NCBI RefSeq assembly: GCF_910593845.1
Contig: NZ_CAJVAS010000004.1
Coordinates: 1 to 64,000, forward strand
Direction: 5' to 3'
Origin: Paenibacillus solanacearum
GTDB taxonomy: Bacteria > Bacillota > Bacilli > Paenibacillales > NBRC-103111
DNA length: 64,000 nt
The notes beneath the pieces are model-generated. The model ran no database searches and had not been told where the DNA came from. It saw only the letters and a list, made by a program, of their open reading frames with translations. The translations under genes were made by a program, and so were the position numbers. Position 1 is the first letter of the stretch. Each line of letters begins with the position of its first letter. Positions 33,819 to 43,483 of this stretch are shown here, one piece after another.

Positions 33819-34110
33819 AATGCTCGCTAAATTCGATTTCGTTAAAATCGGTAACGCACACCAGAGCCGTATCCGACCGATGAACCTCAATAGCGAACAA
33901 TTCCTTATACGGCGTTTCGGTAACGGCGATTCGATCGTCTCTCCGCTTCCATTGCTCGAATACTTGCTGAGATATTTCAAATGGCAATAATGGCTTGATG
34001 GAACGTTTGCTGTGCACCACGATGATTTTTTCTCCATCTCTCGCGACGATGACGTTATTTCGGTACACCATCTTCAGATGCTTCTCTTTCTCCTCGTGCG
34101 ATACTTTCAT
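33817..34110 (-). CDS. small protein of unknown function
   Basis: A 97-residue soluble, charged protein (MKVSHEEKEKHLKMVYRNNV to DFNEIEFSEH) with a mixed alpha/beta composition and no export signal, Cys pair or recognisable domain. ATG at 34110 has a good ribosome site, GGAGGGGAACC, which supports it as a real gene. It stands alone; the neighbours do not indicate a role. Confidence 0.65.
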   Translation of the reverse strand: MKVSHEEKEKHLKMVYRNNVIVARDGEKIIVVHSKRSIKPLLPFEISQQVFEQWKRRDDRIAVTETPYKELFAIEVHRSDTALVCVTDFNEIEFSEH

Positions 34111-34321
34111 GGTTCCCCTCCGGTATGTAAAATAGCATTCTCGGATATTTTTGGCCGTCGCCGCGCAGCTAACCCGCCATCAACGGCCGTAATCCTTTTC
34201 TTTTATCATAACACCGGCTTCTAAACAAAAAATAAACAAATCGGATAAAATCGCGAAATATGGCGATTTTTGTCAGAATGATTGACATTTGTACTAGCCG
34301 CTTGAACGGTCAAACCTCATG

Positions 34322-34360
34322 AAAAAAGAGGCTAACCAATGAACCAAGTTAACCTCTTTC
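34322..34360 (-). terminator. terminator of carbohydrate operon II
   Basis: On the minus strand AGAGGTTAAC and GTTAGCCTCT pair around an 11-nt loop, followed by a six-T run. It lies about 120 bp beyond the last gene of the operon. The rest of the 34111-34480 gap shows nothing else. Confidence 0.8.
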
Positions 34361-34480
34361 AGAAACGATGCTGTTCATTTGCATGCTCCGGTACCGACGG
34401 ATACAGGGTGTCCGGGCAGATGCACTTCGCTCTTTCCTATAGCGTGCCTGCATGCATTTCAAGGATCGCACTATCCGCGG

Positions 34481-35248
34481 CTAAGCCCCTGCCCCCAGCT
34501 TCATGAGGTTGCCGTAGCTGATCTCCAGGCATTCGAACGGACTCTTGTCATAGCACCGGTCTTGTTCTACGCAGCCCCATTCCACGCCGATCTCCTTGCA
34601 GGCTTGCAAAATGCCCTTGAAGTTCATCGTGCCTTCCCCGATTTCACCAAAGCGGCGCTCTCCTTCTCGGGTGATGATCATATCCTTCAAGTGAATGACC
34701 TTCATGCGACCGTTCGCTTTGCGGATCCATTCCGTAACGTCTCCCCCTCCGGCTTGCACCCAGAACACATCCAATTCGAAATCGACCGCTTCCGGGTCCG
34801 TCTCCGCAAACAGGATATCCAGACCGGACCTTCCTTCAAATTTCGTAAATTCGAAGTCATGATTATGGTAAATGAACTTGAACCCCGCCTTATCGAGCCT
34901 TCTCCCGATGTCTGTCATTTCCTTGGCAAAAGCGTCATAGCCCTCCAGACTCGTGCGGTACCGCGGAGGCATGCTGCCCAGTCCGACGTATCGGCTCTCC
35001 CACACGCGGTGCCTTTCGATGACTGCATCGAGATGATGAACCAGTTCGTCGTAGCTGACATGCGTAGCGCAAATAGCAAGTCCTTCCCGATCCGCCAACG
35101 CTTTCAATGCCCGATCGTCAATAGGACCCATTCCGGAAAGCTGGATCGCGCGATATCCCATGTTCCGAATTCGCTTGAAGGTTTCGCTTATATCCTCCGG
35201 TGTCTTCAAATAGTCTCTGAGCGTGAACAACTGCACGGCTATTCTCAT
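34481..35248 (-). CDS. sugar phosphate isomerase/epimerase (xylose isomerase-like TIM barrel)
   Basis: A 255-residue TIM-barrel protein of the AP-endonuclease-2 superfamily. Strands with conserved residues include MRIAVQLFTLRDYL, MGYRAIQLSG, ICATHVSYDELV, FIYHNHDFEF (metal His), DFELDVFWVQAGG, VIHLKDMI and WGCVEQDRCY (metal Glu). ATG at 35248 begins the first strand; earlier in-frame ATGs add an unrelated leader. Such enzymes interconvert keto-sugars, often working with Gfo/Idh dehydrogenases as in inositol-type routes, and this operon encodes one. It is the last gene of operon II. The substrate is unknown. Confidence 0.9.
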   Translation of the reverse strand: MRIAVQLFTLRDYLKTPEDISETFKRIRNMGYRAIQLSGMGPIDDRALKALADREGLAICATHVSYDELVHHLDAVIERHRVWESRYVGLGSMPPRYRTSLEGYDAFAKEMTDIGRRLDKAGFKFIYHNHDFEFTKFEGRSGLDILFAETDPEAVDFELDVFWVQAGGGDVTEWIRKANGRMKVIHLKDMIITREGERRFGEIGEGTMNFKGILQACKEIGVEWGCVEQDRCYDKSPFECLEISYGNLMKLGAGA

Positions 35249-35335
35249 TTTCCCCGTCTCCATTCGGTCCCCGACTGTATTCATATTGTGACAATTTCGC
35301 TTTTCCATCATAGCGGCACAGGCCAAGCTTGCGTT

Positions 35336-36619
35336 TTACTTGATTGTATCCAGAAGCGCCTGTACCTTCTCATTGGCTATGCGCAGCGCCGTATTCGTAT
35401 CCTGACCTTCCTTCATCATTTGAGCGAACACATCGCCGGCAATCGTCTCCGCGTTGGTATCGTTATTGCTCGGCACATACGTAGCGACCGCAAATTTGCG
35501 GTTGGTGATGGCCTTTACATTTTTCCCCTTCATAGCCGGAATATCGGCCATAAACTGGTCTCGAATACTTGGTTTATTCACCGCGCTCATATTTCCGTTT
35601 CTCGTAAAAGCCGTCTGCACTTCATCGGATAACAGCGTCTGCATGACCAGGAACGCTGCGTCCTTCTTCTCGCTGACCGAAGATATGCCCGTGAATATAC
35701 CGTCCGGCCTTGTACTGACGCCGGGGAGTGTCTTGTGCTCGGGGTACGTCACCAGATCGAAATTCAAATTCGGATTTTTCAATGCGTCTCGAATCGTGCT
35801 GATGCTGCACGCACACATCGCAATTTTGCCCTTGGAGAAGTCCTGCCAGCCGTATGCCAATTTTTGCGGCTCGTAAATGCTTTTCCACAGTTCGAAATGT
35901 TCCCGCCAGGCGTCGGTGATCACATTCGCCTTTCCGGCACTATTCACGAACGGAGTATTGACTTGCATCGACAATCGGAATACCCGGTCGGGCCAAAAGC
36001 CGAAGTACTCTCCATTACCGTCCGCTTTGCTGATCTTTATGCCGAGATCGCGGACTTTCTCCCACGTCATCCCGTCGACCGGCGGCTTCTCTCCGAACCG
36101 TTCGAATATATCTTTGTTGTACATCAGTGCGTTGCCGTTGTAATAAATCGGGAGTACATGGATTTTGTCCAGCCCGCTCATGACTTTCATCGATTTCAAC
36201 GTTTCGGCTTCGATCACGTTCGTGTCGAATTTATTTTTTTGGATGAGCGGCTCCAAATCGGCGACCGCATTCAACTCGCTTAACGGTTTAATGCTCGCGA
36301 ACCATAAATAATACAGATCGGGCAATGACCCGGATGCGACCATATCGGTAATATTGCCATTAATGGGCATCAGCTCCACCGTAATATGCGGATACTTCGC
36401 TTTGACCGGATTTTGTACGTATTTCGCGAAATCTTCTTCGGTGAACATGCTTTTGTATGTCATCAGCTTTACGGTAACCGGATCGGGAGCTTTCCCTTTG
36501 TCCGGGTTATTCGCTTCGGCCGGGTTACCAGTGCTGTTCGGTTGCCCCGCATGGTTCGTGCAGGCGGTCGACAAGACGAGGATGACGGCGATTAGCATGA
36601 AAACAAAGCGTTTGATCAA
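35336..36619 (-). CDS. extracellular sugar-type substrate-binding lipoprotein (operon II)
   Basis: A 427-residue lipoprotein: signal peptide MIKRFVFMLIAVILVLSTAC (TTG start at 36619, six to seven bases after AGGGGTG) and a Pro/Asn-rich linker. The binding fold is the family 1 carbohydrate type, with YPHITVELMPINGNITDMVA, YYNGNALMYNKDIFERFG and MTWEKVRDLG. The end (ALRIANEKVQALLD) is complete. No permease or ATPase lies in the operon. It shares layout and motifs with the lipoprotein at 53450. Confidence 0.9.
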   Translation of the reverse strand: MIKRFVFMLIAVILVLSTACTNHAGQPNSTGNPAEANNPDKGKAPDPVTVKLMTYKSMFTEEDFAKYVQNPVKAKYPHITVELMPINGNITDMVASGSLPDLYYLWFASIKPLSELNAVADLEPLIQKNKFDTNVIEAETLKSMKVMSGLDKIHVLPIYYNGNALMYNKDIFERFGEKPPVDGMTWEKVRDLGIKISKADGNGEYFGFWPDRVFRLSMQVNTPFVNSAGKANVITDAWREHFELWKSIYEPQKLAYGWQDFSKGKIAMCACSISTIRDALKNPNLNFDLVTYPEHKTLPGVSTRPDGIFTGISSVSEKKDAAFLVMQTLLSDEVQTAFTRNGNMSAVNKPSIRDQFMADIPAMKGKNVKAITNRKFAVATYVPSNNDTNAETIAGDVFAQMMKEGQDTNTALRIANEKVQALLDTIK

Positions 36620-36675
36620 CGAAAACACCCCTTTTGAACATATTTCGAAATGCTGCGTTTCCTGTCACGAATCAT

Positions 36676-38775
36676 TCACGGATTTACCCGGTATACGCGA
36701 ATTTCATCGAAATTCACCGATGCCGTTTCGCCGCCGAGCCCGATCTTCCCGCTGCTGAAGGAGCTGTCGGCTACACCGGTAAATAATGTAGTGGTAACGT
36801 TCCCTTTTTTCACTGTGGCCGACATACTTCCGCTGCTGTACGCGACATCGAAAAGCACCGTGCTGTTCTGAAAATCATAACTGGCCGTGCCGAGGGTAGT
36901 CACAACGCCGTTCACTTTTTTCTTTATCGCGGCTTGGTCCGAGCCGCCTCCGCTGAATTCCAGGAAGTAATAGTTGTTGTCGTTCTGATAGTTGAATAAA
37001 ATGCGGCCCTTGTTTGCAGCGCTTAACGTTCCTGCTGTCGCTTCTACTTGGACATGATAGTCGCCCGAAAAATCCCTTCTGTCATGTATCGCCTGAGCCG
37101 TTCCGTTGATTTGCAGCCGTTCGGACTGACGTGTTGCATTACCCGTGATGACCCAGCCGGGACTTTGATTATTAAGGAAATCCCAGTGATACAGCGTGCT
37201 CGTCGGCAGCTGCGGCGGCCGAATTCCGATTCTGGCGCCCGGCCCCCCCGGATTTTGCTGCGAATTGTTGGTTACGACCTGAAGATAAGTAGCGACCTCG
37301 GCCATCTCCTCCAACAAAGCGCTTGACACTTCAGATTTACCTGCCGGATCGCCAACAAAGGAAATTTTACCCGCCCCATCCTCCGCGACTGTGCCCGCAA
37401 CGCATACGGTATACGTGCCGAACTGCTGCAATGCTTTGGCAAAATTGCGGGCTTTGTTGGACAAGCGCTGGCCGTTCACCCGAATATCGTCGATATGGAC
37501 GGACAACGGGATCGCGAGCAGCGATCCCAAGTACACATTGCCTGTGACGTTATAGCCATTCGGATACGGATTGTTGTAAAATGCGTCTTGGCTCGATGCG
37601 GGCCACGCAAAAGGCTTCCCGTTCGGACCATTCTTGTTAAAAGCCAGCGCCGGCATGCCGGAAGCGAGCGCATGATGGATGCCGTTATCCAATTCGCCCG
37701 GACGAATAACCCCGGCGATGGCTGAACCGCCATATGCGCGCGTACCATGCCACGTATCGTAAACCCCTTGGCCGTCCAAGTAGTTGCGGGCGTAGCCGGA
37801 AGCGGTGAAGTCGTTGTTACCGTCCCGCTGCGTGTTATACGACTCCACCACGTAGATATGGTCCTCGTCAATGAAATGCATGTTGGCGTCGGTCTGCGAA
37901 TCCGGCTGCACGTAATCGGAGACCTTCATGCTCCAGACGAGCGTACCACCTTTATACATACGGCGGACCGGAGCGACTTCGTTGGCGATCGAGATCGGTT
38001 GCGTCCACCGGGTGTAGTTATAATTGACTCCCTTGGCCGTATCCCAGCCCGGCGAAGTCTCCGGCTCGTAAAGCGCGCCGTCGCCAATCGGGGTATTCCA
38101 CGGGCTGTACGCATCGAACGGATGATAGGCGGGGTCTCGCTTCAACGCGGTCGATAACACCGTCGCCGTCACATTATCGAATTTCGCATTGCTTCCCCGG
38201 ATGCCTACGCCGATTTTGCCGCTGGTGAACGTACTGTCCTGCACGGCTGCGAACAAGGTGGTAGTCACATTGTCTTTTGTCCCCTTCACCGTGATGCTTC
38301 CGCCGGTCACATATTCGATTTGAATCGTCGCTTTGGTGCTGGTCAGCGGGTACGCTCCGCTGTAAGTACCCAGAACCGTAACGACGCCGCCTACTTTCTT
38401 TTTCAAGAAGACGTCGTTCGCCGCGGTTGCGCCGATATCCACATAATAATGGTTGCTCGCATCGACATAATTAAAGTAAAGATGCTGTCGGTTGCCGGAG
38501 CTGCTGCCGAAGCTGCGAACATCGGCTTGGTACGAATAGTCGCCGGACCACGTTCGGCCTTCATAGATCGCATCGGCGATGACCCCTCCGAAGATGGAGC
38601 ACTGAAGCTCGCCGCCGTTCACACTGCAGTTCGGATCCAATGTCCAATACGGCGCCGTATTGTCATTGAAATTGATCGCGTAATTTAAAAAGTTCGATTC
38701 CGCCAGGATTGGCCGCGTGACGACAAAAGAAAGGATCAACGATAAAATCATGACACCACAGACAAATCGCTTCAT
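36676..38775 (-). CDS. secreted three-module protein (modules A-B-C)
   Basis: A 699-residue exported protein with a cleavable signal peptide (MKRFVCGVMILSLILSFVV). Module A (about 27-205) and module C (about 505-699) are concanavalin-like jelly rolls of the DUF1080/GH16-like type, both with YYFLE or YYVDIG strands and FSSGKIGLG or FTSGKIGVG endings. Module B (about 210-500) starts RDPAYHPFDAYSPWNTPIGDGALYE and has GVYDTWHGTRAYGG; I do not recognise its family. The same three modules recur in the next gene in a different order. It probably binds or cleaves a polysaccharide outside the cell. Ribosome site AAGGAGTTCGATATG is good. Confidence 0.75.
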   Translation of the reverse strand: MKRFVCGVMILSLILSFVVTRPILAESNFLNYAINFNDNTAPYWTLDPNCSVNGGELQCSIFGGVIADAIYEGRTWSGDYSYQADVRSFGSSSGNRQHLYFNYVDASNHYYVDIGATAANDVFLKKKVGGVVTVLGTYSGAYPLTSTKATIQIEYVTGGSITVKGTKDNVTTTLFAAVQDSTFTSGKIGVGIRGSNAKFDNVTATVLSTALKRDPAYHPFDAYSPWNTPIGDGALYEPETSPGWDTAKGVNYNYTRWTQPISIANEVAPVRRMYKGGTLVWSMKVSDYVQPDSQTDANMHFIDEDHIYVVESYNTQRDGNNDFTASGYARNYLDGQGVYDTWHGTRAYGGSAIAGVIRPGELDNGIHHALASGMPALAFNKNGPNGKPFAWPASSQDAFYNNPYPNGYNVTGNVYLGSLLAIPLSVHIDDIRVNGQRLSNKARNFAKALQQFGTYTVCVAGTVAEDGAGKISFVGDPAGKSEVSSALLEEMAEVATYLQVVTNNSQQNPGGPGARIGIRPPQLPTSTLYHWDFLNNQSPGWVITGNATRQSERLQINGTAQAIHDRRDFSGDYHVQVEATAGTLSAANKGRILFNYQNDNNYYFLEFSGGGSDQAAIKKKVNGVVTTLGTASYDFQNSTVLFDVAYSSGSMSATVKKGNVTTTLFTGVADSSFSSGKIGLGGETASVNFDEIRVYRVNP

Positions 38776-38837
38776 TCATATCGAACTCCTTCAATAGAAT
38801 AGGATAACGAAAGAATAGAGTAACGAAGCCTTTCACC

Positions 38838-41336
38838 TTATCGAACATCGCCGGGCTTCCTGTGAAGCGGTTTCACAATGACGTTATCGAAGTACGCGCC
38901 GCTGCTCCATAGACCAACTCCGATTTTTCCCCCGGTGAATGTCGTATCCGCCACTTGATCGAACAGCGTTGTCGTCGTTCCATCCATCGCCGTTCCTTTG
39001 ACCGTAATCGTTCCGCCGTTCAAGTACTCGATCTCGAACGTCACTTTCTCGCCTGTCAGCGGGTAATGACCGCTATATTTTCCCATGTCCGATATTTTGC
39101 CGTTCACCTTTTTCCGGAGGAACACGTCATTATTGGCCGTCGCGCCGATGTCCAGATAGTAACTATTGTTTTCGTCTGTATAGTTGAAATACAATCGCTG
39201 CCGGTTGCCATTCCCCTTGGATAATGTCCACACATCCGCTTGATACACGTAATCGCCCGACCAGATTTGTCCGTCATAAACGGCGAGCGAAGTGCCTCCG
39301 CCATAGCTCTCGCAGAACAAATTCTCCTTATCGTTGACGTAGCAGGCCGCGTTCATCGACCAATCCGGCGCTTCCCCACCCGAAAAATCGATCGAATATT
39401 CGCTTGCTTCGGAAGGCAATGGTCTCGCTGCCGATGCATCGTTATTGAATTGCTCCTTCAAAGCGTCGGCTCGATCGAATAGATTGGTTTTGGCGTCGGG
39501 ATCCATTGCGGAAGCGCTTTCCGAATTGTCCAACAGCTGCATGAATGCATCCAACTGCTCCAATGCCTTATCCGGCATCCCGTCTTGTCGAAACCGCTCG
39601 GCTTGATAAAGGTTGTCGGAGAGCTTGCGGTACAGTTCATCGTTTAACTTGTTCCCGCGGCGGAGCGAATCGAGCAGCTCGCTCGTGCTTCTGAACGTAG
39701 GAGCTGCAGGCCATTGGTTTATACGGTAAATTCGCACCTCGTCGAAGGTGACCGCCGCATTGTCGCCGCCAAGTCCGATTTTGCCGCTCTTAAACGAGCG
39801 CTCCGGCACGCCGTCAAACAGTGTCGTGACCGTTCCGTTTTTACTGGCCGTAGCGGAAATGCGCCCCTTTTTGTCATAGGCGATCTCCAGCAGCACCGTA
39901 CTGTTCTGAACATCGTAGCTCATGGAACCTAGCGGAGTGATGATCCCGTTTTCCTTTTTGTTCAGCGAAACTTGCCCCGTGCTGCCCCCGCTCGCTTCCA
40001 GGAAATAATAATTGTTGCGGTTTTGAAAATGAAATACGATATGCGCCTTATTGGCTTCGGTTAATGCACCGGAGGTCATCTCGACCTGGTAACAATAGCT
40101 GCCCGAAAAATCGCGTTTCTCATAAATCGCGAGCGCCGTGCCGTTCACCCGGAGCTGTTCGGCTTCATGGCTGATACCGCCGGAGTTGACCCAGCCTGGG
40201 GTCTGATCGTTCAAAAAATCCCAATGGTAGAGCGTGCTCGTCGGAAGCTGCTTCGGCCGCTCGCCGATGCGCTCGCCCGGACCCCCCGGATGCTGCTCCG
40301 AATTGTTCGTTACGACCTGCAAATATTTGGCGATCTCGTCAATCTCGCGCAGCAATCCCGGCGATACTTCGCCTTGTGCCGCCGGATCGGAAGGAAAGAT
40401 GATTTTCCCTTTGCCGTCCGCGTTCAGATTGCCGCCGATCGCTACGATATACGTCCCGAACTGCTGCAGCGCCTGTGCAAAATGACGGCCCTTCGCGGAC
40501 AATGCGCGTCCGTTCACCTGTATGTCGCCAATATTCACCGACCTTGGTATGGCGAGCAGCGACCCCATGTACACATTGCCCGTATCGCTGTAGCCTGTCG
40601 GGAGCGGCTCGTTCCATATCGCATCCTGGCTTGCCGCCGGCCACGTATACGGTTTGCCGTTCGGGCCATGCTTGTTGAGTGCCGTCGCATGTACGGCGGA
40701 CGCAATCGCGTGCGGAATGCCCTTCTCGAACTCCCCGGGCCGGATCACTCCGCCGATGGCCGTGCCGCCGTACGCCCGGCTGCCGTGCCAAGTGTCGTAG
40801 ACGCCGGGTCCGTCGATGTAGTTTCGCGCATAGCCGCCCACCGTCAAGTTTCCGTCGTCCTTGCGGACCGCACTGTAGGTCTCCACCACGTAAGTATGAT
40901 GCTCGTCGATAAAATGGATGTTTCCGTCGCTCTTCGCATCCGGCTGCACGTCGTTTGATACCTTCATCCGCCAAAATAGCGCGTTCTTTTTGAACAAATC
41001 GCGGACCGGATCGCTGTCCGCCGCAACCGATATCGGATGCGTCCAGTTTTTATAATTCAAGTTCGCGCCCAATTCCGCGTCCCAGCCGGGCGACGTCTCC
41101 TTCTCGTAGATGGCGCCGTCTCCGATCGGCGTGTTCCATGGACTGTAAGCGTCGAACGGATGATAAGCCGGATCGCGGTCGAACCCTGCGGCCGTTCCGT
41201 TCGCAGATACCGCAGCGGCAGGTACGTCCGCTGCCTTCTGATCGTGCCTCGGAGCCTCGAACGCAGTCGAATGTTTGCAGGCGATAAGAAGCAAAAGCGC
41301 GGCCGTCGCTGCATACGAAGCTGCCCATCTTTTCAA
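38838..41336 (-). CDS. lipid-anchored three-module protein (modules B-C-A)
   Basis: An 832-residue lipoprotein. TTG at 41336 follows AAGGAGGGG; the signal peptide LKRWAASYAATAALLLLIAC ends in a lipobox. Module B comes first (about 55-355, RDPAYHPFDAYSPWNTPIGDGAIYE), then a C-type jelly roll (about 360-560), a helical linker (about 570-665, rich in Leu, Asp and Arg), and an A-type jelly roll (about 675-825) ending FTGGKIGVGLWSSGAYFDN. Relative to the 36676 protein the order is circularly permuted. Being anchored to the membrane, it may hold substrate or form a surface partner of the secreted version. Confidence 0.75.
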   Translation of the reverse strand: MKRWAASYAATAALLLLIACKHSTAFEAPRHDQKAADVPAAAVSANGTAAGFDRDPAYHPFDAYSPWNTPIGDGAIYEKETSPGWDAELGANLNYKNWTHPISVAADSDPVRDLFKKNALFWRMKVSNDVQPDAKSDGNIHFIDEHHTYVVETYSAVRKDDGNLTVGGYARNYIDGPGVYDTWHGSRAYGGTAIGGVIRPGEFEKGIPHAIASAVHATALNKHGPNGKPYTWPAASQDAIWNEPLPTGYSDTGNVYMGSLLAIPRSVNIGDIQVNGRALSAKGRHFAQALQQFGTYIVAIGGNLNADGKGKIIFPSDPAAQGEVSPGLLREIDEIAKYLQVVTNNSEQHPGGPGERIGERPKQLPTSTLYHWDFLNDQTPGWVNSGGISHEAEQLRVNGTALAIYEKRDFSGSYCYQVEMTSGALTEANKAHIVFHFQNRNNYYFLEASGGSTGQVSLNKKENGIITPLGSMSYDVQNSTVLLEIAYDKKGRISATASKNGTVTTLFDGVPERSFKSGKIGLGGDNAAVTFDEVRIYRINQWPAAPTFRSTSELLDSLRRGNKLNDELYRKLSDNLYQAERFRQDGMPDKALEQLDAFMQLLDNSESASAMDPDAKTNLFDRADALKEQFNNDASAARPLPSEASEYSIDFSGGEAPDWSMNAACYVNDKENLFCESYGGGTSLAVYDGQIWSGDYVYQADVWTLSKGNGNRQRLYFNYTDENNSYYLDIGATANNDVFLRKKVNGKISDMGKYSGHYPLTGEKVTFEIEYLNGGTITVKGTAMDGTTTTLFDQVADTTFTGGKIGVGLWSSGAYFDNVIVKPLHRKPGDVR

Positions 41337-41382
41337 CCTAACCCCTCCTTCTTTGCGAGATTGAACTTTCCGCATGAACTGC

Positions 41383-42450
41383 CTATAATCGAACTTCCCT
41401 GCCGCATTCGGCCGATTCATAGATCGCGCATAAAATGTTGATCATATCCACGCCGTGCTCCGGGCGTATAATCGGCTCGGCTCGCCCCGCTACGCAATCG
41501 ATGAAATGCTTGATGTTCTCCCCGTGCTGCGGCGGCGCTTTTTGCTTATGCAGCTGCGGCTTGATATCGGTCAATTGTCCTGCGGCTTCCGAGAACAGCG
41601 CCAACTCCCCTCTTTTGAGACTTGCGCCGGATTTCGTCCCGCGAAATTCAATAAAATTCATTTCCTCGCCGATGTTCGACGCCCAGCTGAATTCAATTTG
41701 CAGCGTCGCGCCGTTGTCGAACCGGATAAAGCCGGTCGCTAAATCCTCGACGTCATACGTGCCGCCGGCCTGCTTGTCGCCGGACGTGCTGTGAATCGAA
41801 TCGGACAGCTCGTTATGGGCGAACTTCGTGTAGACCGCGCCGCTCACCGCAACGGGCTTCGGGTTCCCCATCAGCCACATGGACAAATCGATAAAGTGTA
41901 CCCCCAAATCGATGAGCGGCCCGCCGCCGGAAAGCTCCTTGGTGGTAAACCATCCTCCTTTACCGGGAATGCCTCTGCGTCTTATCCATCCGCAGCGGCC
42001 CGTATAAATTTCGCCCATATGTCCTTCATCAATATAACGCTTCAAATACTGCGCAGCCGAGGAAAACCGGTTGTTTCGCATCACCATCAGCAGCTTGCCG
42101 CTTCGTTTAGCGGCGTCAGCCATTCTCTGCGCTTCCTGCGGATTGATCGCATCCGGCTTTTCGCAAAACACGTGCTTGCCCGCTTCCAAAGCGGCAACGG
42201 AGATGACCGAGTGAAATTTGTTCGGCGTACAAATATCGATCAGATCAATATCGCTGCGCCTTATGACCTCCCGGTAATCGGTATAAACATCGGTCACGTT
42301 CGCCTCTTTGGCGATCGCCTGCACCCGATCCGGCAGCACATCGCATAATGCGACGATTTCCGTGTCGGGATGCTCCAGCCACGTTTTCAAATGCGCCGTT
42401 TTGAAAATATTCCCGGTACCGATAACGCCGACTCTATACTTTTTACTCAT
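41383..42450 (-). CDS. Gfo/Idh/MocA-family dehydrogenase (operon II)
   Basis: A 355-residue NAD(P)-dependent sugar dehydrogenase. The Rossmann motif is GVIGTGNIFKTAHL; the family catalytic Lys lies in VFCEKPDAINPQEA, and the second half has GGGPLIDLGVHFIDLSMWLMG. ATG at 42450 is eight bases after GGAGG, and the stop of the upstream SGNH gene overlaps it, so the two are translationally coupled. Such enzymes oxidise sugars or inositols at one carbon and often work with the SPI-type isomerase found at the end of this operon. Confidence 0.93.
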   Translation of the reverse strand: MSKKYRVGVIGTGNIFKTAHLKTWLEHPDTEIVALCDVLPDRVQAIAKEANVTDVYTDYREVIRRSDIDLIDICTPNKFHSVISVAALEAGKHVFCEKPDAINPQEAQRMADAAKRSGKLLMVMRNNRFSSAAQYLKRYIDEGHMGEIYTGRCGWIRRRGIPGKGGWFTTKELSGGGPLIDLGVHFIDLSMWLMGNPKPVAVSGAVYTKFAHNELSDSIHSTSGDKQAGGTYDVEDLATGFIRFDNGATLQIEFSWASNIGEEMNFIEFRGTKSGASLKRGELALFSEAAGQLTDIKPQLHKQKAPPQHGENIKHFIDCVAGRAEPIIRPEHGVDMINILCAIYESAECGREVRL

Positions 42451-43483
42451 GCGCATGCCCTCCTTTGTTTACTTGCAATTCTTGATTCATCAGCGCAGCC
42501 AGGTTATAGGCCATTGCCGTGTGCCCGTATTCGCCGGGATGAAGCAGATCGGTCGTCAAGCCCGAGCAATCGTCAAGCACTTGGCTTCCTTCGATCAAAT
42601 ACAGAGCGGGATGCTGGAAACACCTCGCATGATCTCGCAAAACCTCATTATACTGCGCAGCAACGGTCGACATCTCGGATCTGCTCAGCGTAGCCGAATA
42701 CGGGTACATCGTAATCAGAAAAATCGGTTTATCCGGGTGCGCATCGATAAGCCGCTGAAGCAAATATTGCGTACGTTCATGAAATTGCTCCGGCGTGAAG
42801 CTGCCGACCATATTGATGCCAAGTTCCAGGCTGATCATATGCCAATCGTCCCGGGAGGCAAAATAATCGGCGATTTCCTTCTCGCTGCGGCAGGAACCGC
42901 CCAGACCGCAATTATACACATCGACGCCTAGTTGTCTGGCTGCCTGCTGGACGTAGGTCATCGGCTGATTGTGAAGGCCGTGCGTGATGGAAGATCCGTA
43001 AGCGAGCCATTTGACGGAAGGCACTTCATGCGCGTAAGGCGGACGGACGGGATAACCGTAAGTGTTCACCTCGCTCCAGCTGCAAATATATTTGCCGAAG
43101 CATATCCGCCATACTTCCGGAGCAAAGCCGGACTGCATCAGCTGCGTGCGGTCAGCTTGGCGAAGCTTAAGCGGCTCCTCCAGCAGGATAGATTGCTGCG
43201 CCCCCGCTTGCAGCCGATGCTTGGAGTGGAACAACCCGCCTTTGTAGACGAAAATGTCGCCATCGCTCTCCGGGATGCACAGCGTGATGCGAATCCACTT
43301 GGCCTCGGTCACAAACCGCACCTCGCAGCCGCAAGCATCCTCGGATATGAACCTCGCCCGATCGGATAATGAATTTCGCACCTCCTTCGGAAACCGGTGC
43401 TGTCTAACTCCTGGGGTTCCGGATTGCTCATCCAGCTCGGTTACGTTATGAAATTGAAGCTGATTGTAGAGCAGAGCAGGCAC
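42443..43483 (-). CDS. SGNH/GDSL-type hydrolase
   Basis: A 346-residue two-domain esterase. The N-terminal 130 residues are a beta-rich ancillary domain; the SGNH core follows with block I KWLAYGSSITHG, block II NCGLGGSC, block III ISLELGINMVG and block V TDLLHPGEYGHTAM. No signal peptide, so it acts in the cytosol. Start is uncertain: GTG at 43483 overlaps AAAGGAG, and the gene overlaps the FAD oxidoreductase end. Probable carbohydrate deacetylase or esterase for imported oligosaccharides. Confidence 0.82.
   Translation of the reverse strand: MPALLYNQLQFHNVTELDEQSGTPGVRQHRFPKEVRNSLSDRARFISEDACGCEVRFVTEAKWIRITLCIPESDGDIFVYKGGLFHSKHRLQAGAQQSILLEEPLKLRQADRTQLMQSGFAPEVWRICFGKYICSWSEVNTYGYPVRPPYAHEVPSVKWLAYGSSITHGLHNQPMTYVQQAARQLGVDVYNCGLGGSCRSEKEIADYFASRDDWHMISLELGINMVGSFTPEQFHERTQYLLQRLIDAHPDKPIFLITMYPYSATLSRSEMSTVAAQYNEVLRDHARCFQHPALYLIEGSQVLDDCSGLTTDLLHPGEYGHTAMAYNLAALMNQELQVNKGGHAHE

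Noticed and set aside
34379..35632. 417-codon plus-strand frame
   Set aside because: It is antisense to the isomerase and binding-lipoprotein genes, has no ribosome site and reads as a His/Arg-rich protein typical of a shadow frame.
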